Shown here: positions 1 to 7,297 of the stretch, piece after piece
How positions within the stretch are numbered: position 1 is the first letter of the stretch
Layout: every line of letters begins with the position of its first letter
DNA from: Nitrospirae bacterium RIFCSPHIGHO2_01_FULL_66_17
GTDB taxonomy: Bacteria > Nitrospirota > Nitrospiria > 2-01-FULL-66-17
Length of the DNA stretch: 11,754 nt
Direction: 5' to 3'
NCBI GenBank assembly: GCA_001803875.1
Contig: MHEO01000073.1
Coordinates: 1 to 11,754 of the forward strand
Notes under the pieces: model-generated
What the model was told of the DNA's origin: nothing
Database searches by the model: none
What the model saw: the letters and a program-made list of their open reading frames with translations, nothing else
Position numbers and translations under genes: made by a program

Positions 1-1
1 G

Positions 2-724
2 ACCTTCGGCGACGCGATGGAAACGCTCATCGACCACCGCCTGCTCTTGCAGGAGGCCCGTGCGCAGGGCCTGAGCGCCACCGACGACGAAGCGGTGGCG
101 GCGCTCGCCACGCTCGCCGCGCCGCAGCGCGCCTCGTCGGACGACGCCGCGCTGCGCCTCCGCCTCCAGGACCAGTTGACGATCATCAAGCTCGTCAACC
201 GGGAAGTGCGCTCCAAACTGCTGATCAGCGCGGAGGATCTTGACGCGTACTACCGCGCGCACCCGGACTCGTTCGCGCTCCCCGCCCGCGTCCGCATCCG
301 CCAGATTTTCCTCAAGGCCCCCGAGGGCGCCGATCCGGTCGGCCGCGAGACCCGACGAGCCGACGCCGAGGCCCTTCGGGCCGACCTGTCGCGCGGCGGG
401 GACTTCGCGGCGCTCGCGAAGACGCGCTCCGACGGCGCGGAGGCCGTCAAGGGCGGAGACCTGGGCTATTTTCATCCCGGCGAACTTCTGCCCGCCATCG
501 ACCGCGCGATCGAGACCCTGGCCGAGGGCGAGACCAGCCCGGTAATCGCCACCCCGCTCGGCTTTCACATCGTGAAGCTTGAGGAACGACAGGCAGGACG
601 TCTCAAACCGTTCGCGGAGGCGAAAAACGAGATCGAGGACCTCGTCTACCAAGAGCAGACCGAGGACTACTACCGCCGGTGGCTCCGCCAACTCCGCCAC
701 CGCGCCCACATCGAAATCAAGTAA
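2..724 (+). CDS. Parvulin-type (PpiC/SurA-like) peptidyl-prolyl cis-trans isomerase, 5' end missing
   Basis: The reading frame is open from base 2, and the residues before the first ATG (base 17) already look like the family, so the true start lies left of the window. The visible part is about 240 residues. The first stretch (METLIDHRLLLQEARAQGL) resembles the SurA-type N-terminal chaperone helix region. A PpiC rotamase domain follows at about residues 85-200 counted from the ATG, with GGDLGYFHPGEL and the typical ending TPLGFHIVKLEER. Family members isomerise Xaa-Pro bonds and help fold exported or outer-membrane proteins in the periplasm. The signal or lipoprotein leader would be in the missing part, so location is inferred. 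The gene converges on the small exported-protein gene to its right. Domain identity is confident; whether it is SurA, PrsA or another PpiC subtype cannot be told. Confidence 0.88.
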   Translation, partial: TFGDAMETLIDHRLLLQEARAQGLSATDDEAVAALATLAAPQRASSDDAALRLRLQDQLTIIKLVNREVRSKLLISAEDLDAYYRAHPDSFALPARVRIRQIFLKAPEGADPVGRETRRADAEALRADLSRGGDFAALAKTRSDGAEAVKGGDLGYFHPGELLPAIDRAIETLAEGETSPVIATPLGFHIVKLEERQAGRLKPFAEAKNEIEDLVYQEQTEDYYRRWLRQLRHRAHIEIK

Positions 725-728
725 CGAG

Positions 729-776
729 AAATCCCCCCCCATCCCCCCTTTGTCAAAGGGGGGCGAGGGGGGATTT
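729..776. repeat. C/G-rich palindrome between convergent genes, possible bidirectional terminator
   Basis: The left arm runs from AAATCCCCCCCC through ATCCCCCCTTT. Bases GTC form the loop (752-754). The right arm AAAGGGGGGCGAGGGGGGATTT is almost its exact reverse complement. It begins 4 bases after the stop of the isomerase gene and ends 30 bases before the stop of the opposing gene. There is no long T run after either arm, so classical Rho-independent termination is uncertain. Similar C-rich palindromes are, as I recall, dispersed in many genomes of Desulfobacterota-like bacteria, so it may equally be a mobile REP-like repeat. Confidence 0.75.
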
Positions 777-806
777 GATTCTCCGCAGGCAACGCCCCTT
801 GAGAAC

Positions 807-1181
807 CTACAGCACCTTGACCGTCGTCGCCATCGCCTTGCCCTCCACCTCGCGATAGCGGATGAAGACCCGCTTGCCGGGTTGGATCTCGGCCAACGTG
901 GCCTTGAGCGCCCCCAGCTTGACCTGCACCCGGGGCGCCAGCTCGAACGTCCGTTCGCCGCTCCGGACTTTGACGGTCACGGTCTTCGCCTCGCGATCCA
1001 CGCTCACAATCGTGCCGGTCGCCTGCCGCGAGCGCGCATCGGGCGCGACCCCATCTGCCTCGGACGCCGCGGCAATCTCCGATCCGCCGGCCGTGCCGGG
1101 CGCCGGTGCCGCCGATCCCGTTCCCGCCGCCGCGAGCCACAGCGCCCCGACAATCAGCCCCACTTCGATCGCGTTCTTCAT
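807..1181 (-). CDS. Small exported protein with a C-terminal beta-rich (DUF5666/OB-fold-like) domain
   Basis: The protein has 124 residues from the ATG at 1181. This start is chosen because a strong Shine-Dalgarno (GGGAGGGG) lies a few bases upstream and because it gives a classical signal peptide: a hydrophobic core at residues 6-20 and small residues at 22-25, so cleavage near 24/25 is likely. An upstream extension to 1385 would bury the signal peptide and is not credible. After a low-complexity Ala/Gly/Pro linker, residues about 54-124 form a beta-rich domain (GTIVSVDREAKTVTVKV, then PGKRVFIRYREVEGKAMA). It resembles the DUF5666/CusF-like OB-fold pattern of alternating valines and a G-x-x-V strand. 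The product is probably periplasmic and its function is unknown. No Met/His metal-binding cluster like that of CusF is visible. The family call is by pattern only. Confidence 0.75.
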   Translation of the reverse strand: MKNAIEVGLIVGALWLAAAGTGSAAPAPGTAGGSEIAAASEADGVAPDARSRQATGTIVSVDREAKTVTVKVRSGERTFELAPRVQVKLGALKATLAEIQPGKRVFIRYREVEGKAMATTVKVL

Positions 1182-1440
1182 CGTCCCCTCCCTGTGATGG
1201 TGGTTGGCCGCGAGTGGCGCCCATCGCCCCTCACCGGCTCGGGAGTATGAAGTTGCAGAATGCGTGCCGGGGAGAAGCCGGGGAAAATGGGCTGCCGCTG
1301 ACTCGCGCGGTCGACGACTATGACCCGCCGTGCAGGACCATGACCGGTGGGACAGAGGGACGATCGAAGCGGGCGTGACGCGCAAGGCGCGCCGAACCTT
1401 ACCTTATCAAACTAGAGGTGTGTCCGAGTATTGAGGTGTT
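1182..1440. other. Gene-free stretch upstream of the small exported-protein gene
   Basis: No coding region is convincing on either strand; the open frames here are low-complexity shadows. The right-hand boundary of the minus-strand gene supplies its Shine-Dalgarno (about 1184-1192). The promoter for that gene should lie here, but I could not pick a convincing -35/-10 pair. The A/T-richer patch around 1398-1440, just before the palindromic element, has no recognisable structure. Confidence 0.5.
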
Positions 1441-1564
1441 GGAGCCTGTTCAGGAACGGTCAGATGCAAGGCGGAGCGAGCACCGGACCGCAGCGTACTG
1501 TTCTGTACGTGAGGACCGGATGCGCAGCGACAACGCAGCAGATGGCCGTTCATGGACAGGCTCC
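1441..1564. repeat. 125-bp palindromic element, copy A
   Basis: This is one of three related copies in the window (the others are at 4574-4700 and 8576-8700), all in the same orientation. The ends form a terminal inverted repeat: GGAGCCTGT at the left and ACAGGCTCC at the right, with pairing continuing to about 19 bases with three mismatches. The centre is a hairpin with arms GTAC (1495-1498 and 1505-1508) and loop TGTTCT. It is flanked by a further stem around CCGG (1483-1486 and 1516-1519). The element ends on the first base of the minus-strand lipoprotein stop codon (TAG, 1566-1564), so it forms the start of that operon's 3' untranslated region and could act as an mRNA-stabilising or terminating structure. 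Confidence 0.9.
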
Positions 1565-2394
1565 TAAAGCACCATTTTTTGATTGATGTGGAACGCGAAG
1601 CACCCGGGACAGGTCGCCGACGGCGTGATCGACAGCGGAACCGTGAACGACCAGGTCTGGAGGGGGGTCAAGCTCACGCAGGAGAATTGGGCGTCGGCGG
1701 CGAGCGGACACGGCTGATCGTCCATCGCGGCGCTGGCCACGTCCGCGACACGCCCTTGCGCGTTCCTGGCGGTCATCACGATCTTGACGTGGTAGGCGAC
1801 CACCGGCGCCACGCTCACGTTGCGGATCGTCCCGCTGTAGACCACGCGGCCGTCGGCCCCCACGCTCTCCGAGATCGCGCCGTCGAGCACCAGCGGCGCG
1901 CCGGGCGGGGTGAACGGCTGATCTTTCGCCGCGAGGCAGCCCGCGTAGAATTCCTCGTGGCCGCACGGAATGTCCACCACGTGCGATGCGACCTTGGCAA
2001 TCGGCACGTCGGTCCGGATGTCGAAACTTCCGGTGTCGCCGGGACTGACGCAGTTGTCCTGCGTCTTGGTGGAAAAGGCCGAGAAGCGGAATGTCTCGCC
2101 CAGCAGGTCGCTGAAGCTGAGTTGGGTGTTGCTCGGGTCGTTCAGGAGCCGGCCGTCGGCGTCGAACGAATTGATCGAGAGGTTGATATAGCAGGCGACG
2201 ACGTCGCCGCTGTTCTTGACCTCGCCCAGGTAGCGCGCGTTGCGGTCGGCGTCGGCCACCATGGTGATGGCGCCGGCCAGTTGGATCGCCGGTTCGGGTT
2301 CGGGCAGAGGCGGGAGTTTCCCCCCCGGCTCGACGACGCCGCACGCGACGAGCCCCAGCGCCAATCCCGCGAGGACGACGACCGCCGCGCTCAG
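1564..2394 (-). CDS. Lipoprotein with two FxLYD-like beta domains; start codon uncertain
   Basis: A hydrophobic stretch ending in the lipobox LVAC, with Cys encoded at 2343-2341, marks a lipoprotein signal peptide. A Pro/Glu-rich linker follows (LPPLPEPEP). Then come two similar beta-sandwich-like units at about residues 38-135 and 165-265. Each has the pattern G-x-v/i-x-N-x-S followed by alternating hydrophobic strands and an aromatic turn (YLGEVKNSGDVVACYINL; YSGTIRNVSVAPVVAYHV), as in FxLYD domains. Several cysteines suggest disulfides. No ATG, GTG or TTG lies in frame just upstream. The nearest plausible start is CTG at 2394, which overlaps the TGA stop of the upstream gene as CTGA and would give 276 residues. 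A REP-like repeat abuts this point, so the original start may have been replaced. The role is probably envelope-related but unknown. Confidence 0.7.
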   Translation of the reverse strand: MSAAVVVLAGLALGLVACGVVEPGGKLPPLPEPEPAIQLAGAITMVADADRNARYLGEVKNSGDVVACYINLSINSFDADGRLLNDPSNTQLSFSDLLGETFRFSAFSTKTQDNCVSPGDTGSFDIRTDVPIAKVASHVVDIPCGHEEFYAGCLAAKDQPFTPPGAPLVLDGAISESVGADGRVVYSGTIRNVSVAPVVAYHVKIVMTARNAQGRVADVASAAMDDQPCPLAADAQFSCVSLTPLQTWSFTVPLSITPSATCPGCFAFHINQKMVL

Positions 2395-3395
2395 CGCCGG
2401 TCTAGCGTGACGCTGGATCGTTGCCTCGCGTTGAACGGCATCGATAAGCGGCCGCGGACGAGCCACGACCGGACGAGCCGCGCGGGCCGGTAGGATTGCT
2501 TGGCGCGCGCCAGCGCCGGCAACCCCGAATCGTCCATCGCCGTGATCCACTCCTCGGTCCGCGAGCGGCAGCATTCCCGGAACAGGTAGGCCGACAACCC
2601 GCGCCGCGCCGGGTTCGCGATCTCCAGCAGCACGCCGAACAGACCCGGCCGGACCGGGCCGCCCGCGGTGTACCCCTCGATCGCGCCCCCGATCCGCACC
2701 GCGAGCCCCGAGAGGCCGAGGGGTTCGAGGTCGGTCAGCACCCGCCGGTGCGCCGCCTCGGCGTCTTCGGCCAGGGCCACTGCGTAGGGGTCGGGGTGTC
2801 GCCGTTTGGCCTCCTCGCGCCACCTCCGGTACACATCCAGGCATTCTTCGGCGTCCTCGCTCCGCAACGGGTCCAAGGTAAAGACCTCCCGCTTGACGAA
2901 ATCATTCCAGGCCCAGCGCTTTGATTTGTAGGGGTTTCCGCGCAGCGCGACCAGGTCGTCGCGGCGGTAGAGGTACTCCACCGCGTGGGGACGCGCCTCG
3001 TACCCCGCGGCTTCGAACGCCGCCGCCTCGCGCTCGTCCACGCCCTCGATGCGGGTTGAACGGCATCGATAAGCGGCCGCGGCGGCGTCCCCGCCCGGCT
3101 GCCCGGCCATCTCCGCGAACGCGGCGGCGACCGCGCGGCGCCACGCGGCGGGATCGGCGTCGGACCCGGGCAGCGGGGGCCACGGCATGTATGCGTGGGC
3201 GCCGTACCGGGCGAACAGGCAGAAGTAGCCCTCGATCCAGCGCCACGCGTAGTCGAAGTGATCGCGCCAGCCATACACGCCCGGAAACGTCCGCGCCCCC
3301 AGGTCGCTGGGCGACGCGGCCAGGAGCCCCTCGATCAGCGGACGATCGTCGAGACGCAGGGGAACCAGGGGGGAATCGCCGGTGGGCATGCTCAT
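2391..3395 (-). CDS. DUF2156 / LPG-synthase C-terminal-like acyltransferase
   Basis: The protein has 334 residues. The pattern is that of the DUF2156 family (phosphatidylglycerol lysyltransferase C-terminal domain, two GNAT folds): RIEGVDE near 115-121, YLYRRDDLVALRGNPYKSKR at 141-160 with the following N-x-F, and near the end ITAMDDSGLPALARAKQSYRP at about 284-304. Related proteins transfer an aminoacyl or acyl group; the substrate here is unknown. The start at 3395 (ATGAGCATG) has no strong Shine-Dalgarno, and ATG 3389 is an alternative. Two oddities come from REP-like repeats: residues about 105-114 are encoded by a 28-bp repeat piece in frame, and the last 20 or so residues (313-332) are encoded by a full repeat, after the point where the family normally ends. 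It lies in the same operon as the YkgJ-type gene upstream (52-bp gap) and the lipoprotein downstream (overlap). Confidence 0.8.
   Translation of the reverse strand: MSMPTGDSPLVPLRLDDRPLIEGLLAASPSDLGARTFPGVYGWRDHFDYAWRWIEGYFCLFARYGAHAYMPWPPLPGSDADPAAWRRAVAAAFAEMAGQPGGDAAAAAYRCRSTRIEGVDEREAAAFEAAGYEARPHAVEYLYRRDDLVALRGNPYKSKRWAWNDFVKREVFTLDPLRSEDAEECLDVYRRWREEAKRRHPDPYAVALAEDAEAAHRRVLTDLEPLGLSGLAVRIGGAIEGYTAGGPVRPGLFGVLLEIANPARRGLSAYLFRECCRSRTEEWITAMDDSGLPALARAKQSYRPARLVRSWLVRGRLSMPFNARQRSSVTLDRR
2401..2457. repeat. REP-like inverted pair, full copy, across the DUF2156 3' end
   Basis: The left half (2401-2430) recurs at 3397-3426 with one mismatch. The right half (2430-2457) recurs exactly at 3055-3082. 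The two halves are imperfect inverted repeats of each other: GCTGGATCGTTGCC pairs with GGCATCGATAAGC across an 11-base loop. Each half also carries its own small palindrome at the outer edge (AGCGTGACGCT and GCGGCCGC). That layout is like a BIME made of two REPs. It encodes the last residues of the DUF2156 protein and ends seven bases upstream of the lipoprotein's CTG. Confidence 0.85.
3055..3082. repeat. REP-like half-element inside the DUF2156 coding region
   Basis: These 28 bases are identical to 2430-2457, in the same orientation, and correspond to the right half of the full copy. They include GGCATCGATAAGC and the palindrome GCGGCCGC. The piece is read in frame as about residues 105-114 of the DUF2156 protein (AAAAYRCRST), in a linker before the conserved RIEG segment. 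A 28-base exact repeat is far beyond chance in a window of this size. Confidence 0.85.
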
Positions 3396-3396
3396 C

Positions 3397-3426
3397 TCTA
3401 GCGTGACGCTGGATCGTTGCTTCGCG
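3397..3426. repeat. REP-like half-element just upstream of the DUF2156 start
   Basis: Thirty bases match 2401-2430 with a single C-to-T difference, in the same orientation, and correspond to the left half of the full copy. It contains AGCGTGACGCT and GGATCGTTGC. It ends one base from the ATG of the DUF2156 gene (3395), so the whole immediate 5' leader of that gene is repeat sequence. Confidence 0.85.
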
Positions 3427-3447
3427 CGGCGGCCGCGCCGCGGCGGG

Positions 3448-4017
3448 TCACGGGCGCGATGAGGGGAGCGGGCCCAGGGTCATGCGCGGCGCCACGTCGT
3501 CCTGGTAGCGGCCGACGAGGTCAGGATGGGCGTGCACGACGTCGCGCAGCCCGGACTCGATCGTCCGGCCGACCAAGCGCGCGTACGCATCGAGCCGCGG
3601 CGCGTGGGCCGGATCCCGCACGTAGGGGCACTTGGTGTCGAGGCCGAGAACGAGCGCCCGCCCCGCCTCGTCGCGCATGAGCGAGAGGGGATAGAGGCGG
3701 CAGTCGAGCGGCCGCACGGGATAGATCGCGCACTCCTGGGTCCGATGATCGAAACACGGGCAGATGAATCCCTCGCCGTCGGGGTGCGGCGCGAGCCGAA
3801 TCCGGCCGCCGGCGGGTTGAGGGAAGGACTCCGGCGAGGCCCCGAACGCGATCGCCCGCGCGGTTTCCTCGGCGGTGAAGTACGGCCGCAGAAAGCTCTC
3901 GCGCTCGGGAAACCGGCAACAGACGTCGCACGCGAGGCAGACATCGGTGGGAACGATCTGGGGCAGGTCGTCGCCGGGCAGCGCCCGGAACCGGTCGGCG
4001 TGCGGGATGGTGCTCAT
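3448..4017 (-). CDS. YkgJ-family cysteine-cluster protein (CxxCxxCC)
   Basis: The protein has 189 residues from the ATG at 4017. Cysteines form the family signature: C27, C30, C33 and C34 (CLACDVCC), then C86 and C88 (ICPCFD), C96 and C106 (CAIYPVRPLDCRLYPL), plus C130. This is the putative zinc- or iron-chelating domain of the UPF0153/YkgJ group, whose biochemical role is not established. No signal peptide or membrane segment is seen, so it is probably cytosolic. A TTG at 4053, overlapping the TGA stop of the upstream TerB-like gene, would add 12 residues and would give translational coupling. I prefer the ATG because the added residues (MSRRDACGIVRT) carry no family signal, though neither start has a good Shine-Dalgarno. 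It is the second gene of the minus-strand operon. Confidence 0.85.
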   Translation of the reverse strand: MSTIPHADRFRALPGDDLPQIVPTDVCLACDVCCRFPERESFLRPYFTAEETARAIAFGASPESFPQPAGGRIRLAPHPDGEGFICPCFDHRTQECAIYPVRPLDCRLYPLSLMRDEAGRALVLGLDTKCPYVRDPAHAPRLDAYARLVGRTIESGLRDVVHAHPDLVGRYQDDVAPRMTLGPLPSSRP

Positions 4018-4049
4018 CGTTCGGACGATACCACAGGCATCGCGCCGAC

Positions 4050-4526
4050 TCAACGCGCGCCGGGTTTGGGTACCGCGTCCCGCGCCCTCAGTTTCGCGTC
4101 GATGAAGTCCTTATGGGCGACGTGAAGCAGGTCGGCGATGCGCCGGACCAGGTGCTCCTCGTGCTTGTCCTTGTCGGCGTCCGCATAGGCCACGCGCCAG
4201 AGGAGCTCCACCACGCGGACCTTCTGCGCCGGCGTGAAGCCCTTGTCGATGAGATGCGTGAACTGGTACATCGAGACCGCGGTCTGGGTTTCCTCCTCGG
4301 CCAGCCGGATCAACGCCGCCGTCTCCTCCGGCGTCAGCGAGAAGGTGCGCGTGACCGCGTCGGCGACCGCGCGGCGTTCCCCGTCCGTGACCTGGTGATC
4401 CGCCCGCGACACCTCGATCAGCAGGGCGGCGGTCGCCAGTTGCAGGGCGCGCTCGGGCGCCTCCGGCAGCGTCGACGCCGGTCGCTTGATGCGTGTCTCG
4501 AAAAACTCCTGAATCGCGCGCAGCAT
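4050..4526 (-). CDS. TerB-like (tellurite resistance / DjlA-type) helical protein
   Basis: The protein has 158 residues from the ATG at 4526. It carries the TerB domain pattern twice over: LLIEVSRADHQVTDGERRAV at about 36-55, and LLWRVAYADADKDKHEEHLV at about 108-127. Each has the acidic D-x6-7-E arrangement that binds metal in TerB proteins (D43/E50 and D116/E123 or E124). It ends with RIADLLHVAHKDFIDAK. TerB domains also occur in DjlA-type co-chaperones and many stress-linked proteins, so tellurite resistance should not be assumed: no terC or terD is visible. The frame stays open back to 4685, but that extension is encoded by the palindromic element and is rejected. It is the first gene of the operon; the YkgJ-type gene starts 32 bp downstream. 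The Shine-Dalgarno is weak (AGAAG). Confidence 0.85.
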   Translation of the reverse strand: MLRAIQEFFETRIKRPASTLPEAPERALQLATAALLIEVSRADHQVTDGERRAVADAVTRTFSLTPEETAALIRLAEEETQTAVSMYQFTHLIDKGFTPAQKVRVVELLWRVAYADADKDKHEEHLVRRIADLLHVAHKDFIDAKLRARDAVPKPGAR

Positions 4527-4554
4527 CGGTCTTCTAGTTGATGTTCCTTTGCGA

Positions 4555-4575
4555 CCGAGGGGCGAAGCCCCTCGG
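4555..4575. repeat. Perfect 9-bp hairpin at the edge of palindromic copy B
   Basis: CCGAGGGGC (4555-4563) pairs perfectly with GCCCCTCGG (4567-4575) around a three-base loop GAA. Its last two bases overlap the first two bases of the 125-bp element, so insertion next to, or into, a pre-existing hairpin is possible. It lies in the leader of the minus-strand operon, about 30 bases upstream of the TerB-like start. There is no T run on either strand, so it is not a typical terminator. Confidence 0.7.
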
Positions 4576-4700
4576 AGCCTGTCCAGGAATGCGCCAGATG
4601 CAAGGCGGAAGGAGGCCTTGCGCGCGGAGCGTACTGAGTCGTACGTGAGCACGCAAGACCGACTGACAACGCCGCAGATGGCCATTCATGGACAGGCTCC
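4574..4700. repeat. 125-bp palindromic element, copy B
   Basis: Its ends are GGAGCCTGTCCA at the left and TGGACAGGCTCC at the right, a perfect 12-bp terminal inverted repeat. The central hairpin is GTAC (4631-4634), loop TGAGTC, GTAC (4641-4644). The next stem outward is CTTGCG (4617-4622) with CGCAAG (4652-4657). Copies A and C have CCGG-based arms in the same place, so pairing is kept while sequence differs. The element sits between the divergent minus-strand operon and acs, immediately left of both predicted promoters. Confidence 0.92.
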
Positions 4701-4701
4701 C

Positions 4702-4732
4702 AGTATAACTCATCCTTTTGGACGATTGACAA
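4702..4732 (-). promoter_or_regulatory. Possible promoter of the minus-strand operon
   Basis: On the minus strand, TATACT (4707-4702) is a good -10. TTGTCA (4732-4727) could be the -35, with a long 19-base spacer. It shares its -35 bases with the acs promoter on the other strand. Transcription would start near 4695, inside the edge of the palindromic element, giving a leader of about 170 nt that contains the whole element. The spacer length makes this less certain than the acs promoter. Confidence 0.4.
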
Positions 4733-4755
4733 CCGCCAACCGGCTTCTCTAGAAT
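4726..4755 (+). promoter_or_regulatory. Sigma70-type promoter of acs
   Basis: TTGACA (4726-4731) and TAGAAT (4750-4755) are separated by 18 bases. The -35 is perfect and the -10 has one mismatch. The predicted transcription start is near 4762, giving a 5' leader of about 72 nt. That leader has a short CCTCA/TGAGG hairpin (4761-4775) but no riboswitch I recognise. Confidence 0.72.
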
Positions 4756-4816
4756 GGCGGCCTCAACGCGATGAGGTCCGCGCACCCCTTTAGTCCTTAT
4801 TCTTCCATCACCATCC

Positions 4817-4824
4817 GAAGGAGG
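4817..4824 (+). promoter_or_regulatory. Strong Shine-Dalgarno of acs
   Basis: GAAGGAGG lies 9 bases before the ATG at 4834 and decides the start over the upstream in-frame ATG at 4771, which has no such site and would add residues unlike the family. Confidence 0.85.
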
Positions 4825-4833
4825 CTTCTTTCC

Positions 4834-6783
<1,950 letters not shown>

Positions 6784-6793
6784 GGTCAATCGG

Positions 6794-6822
6794 TTGATTC
6801 CCCGGCGGTGATTGTTTATGAT
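6794..6822 (+). promoter_or_regulatory. Promoter of rpiB giving a near-leaderless transcript
   Basis: TTGATT (6794-6799) and TATGAT (6817-6822) are separated by 17 bases, the optimal spacing. The expected transcription start near 6829 falls about three bases before the rpiB ATG (6832). There is no Shine-Dalgarno in front of that ATG, which fits leaderless initiation. Confidence 0.6.
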
Positions 6823-6831
6823 GTCGGCACG

Positions 6832-7287
6832 ATGAACATCGCGATCGGCAGCGATCACGCCGGGGTCGCCCTGAAGGACCTGATCGTCAGCCTCCTGGCG
6901 GATCTGAAGGTATCCCACGAAGACCTGGGAACGAACGGGAGCGATCCGGTCGACTACCCCGACTACGGCGCCAAGGTGGCCGAGGCCGTCTCGCAGGGCC
7001 GGGCCGACCGGGGAATCCTGATCTGCGGTTCCGGCGTCGGCATGTCGATCGTCGCGAACAAGTTTCCGCGCGTACGCGCCGCGCTGTGCTCCGATCCGCA
7101 GGTCGCGAAAACCAGCCGGGCGCACAACGACGCCAACGTCCTGGTGCTCGGCGAGCGCGGGCTCGATCCCGAGGGGGGGTTGGCCATCGTCAGGGCGTGG
7201 CTCGACACCCCGTTCGACGGCGGCCGCCACGCGCGCCGCGTCGAGAAGATCGCGGAACTCGAACGTCGCTTCTGCGACCGAACCTGA
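6832..7287 (+). CDS. rpiB: Ribose-5-phosphate isomerase B
   Basis: The protein has 151 residues. It interconverts ribose 5-phosphate and ribulose 5-phosphate in the pentose phosphate pathway. Seen in the sequence: N-terminal MNIAIGSDHAG with D8 and H9; CGSGVGMSIVANK with the catalytic cysteine C65 and the following anion-hole loop; SRAHNDANVLVLGER with H98; and a C-terminal basic helix (RHARRVEKIAELERR). These are the RpiB/LacAB family hallmarks. An upstream GTG at 6808 would add eight residues, but the ATG at 6832 starts exactly where the first strand of the family begins. glyA starts 10 bases downstream, so the two are almost certainly cotranscribed. Confidence 0.95.
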   Translation: MNIAIGSDHAGVALKDLIVSLLADLKVSHEDLGTNGSDPVDYPDYGAKVAEAVSQGRADRGILICGSGVGMSIVANKFPRVRAALCSDPQVAKTSRAHNDANVLVLGERGLDPEGGLAIVRAWLDTPFDGGRHARRVEKIAELERRFCDRT

Positions 7288-7297
7288 GAGACCCGTC

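Noticed and set aside
4527..4685. N-terminal extension of the TerB-like gene back to 4685
   Set aside because: The extra 53 residues are encoded mainly by palindromic copy B and the adjoining hairpin and have no family resemblance; the TerB-like pattern begins right after the ATG at 4526.
4761..4833. Riboswitch or attenuator in the acs leader
   Set aside because: Only a 5-bp hairpin and a weak stem around the Shine-Dalgarno are visible; no known aptamer pattern is recognisable.
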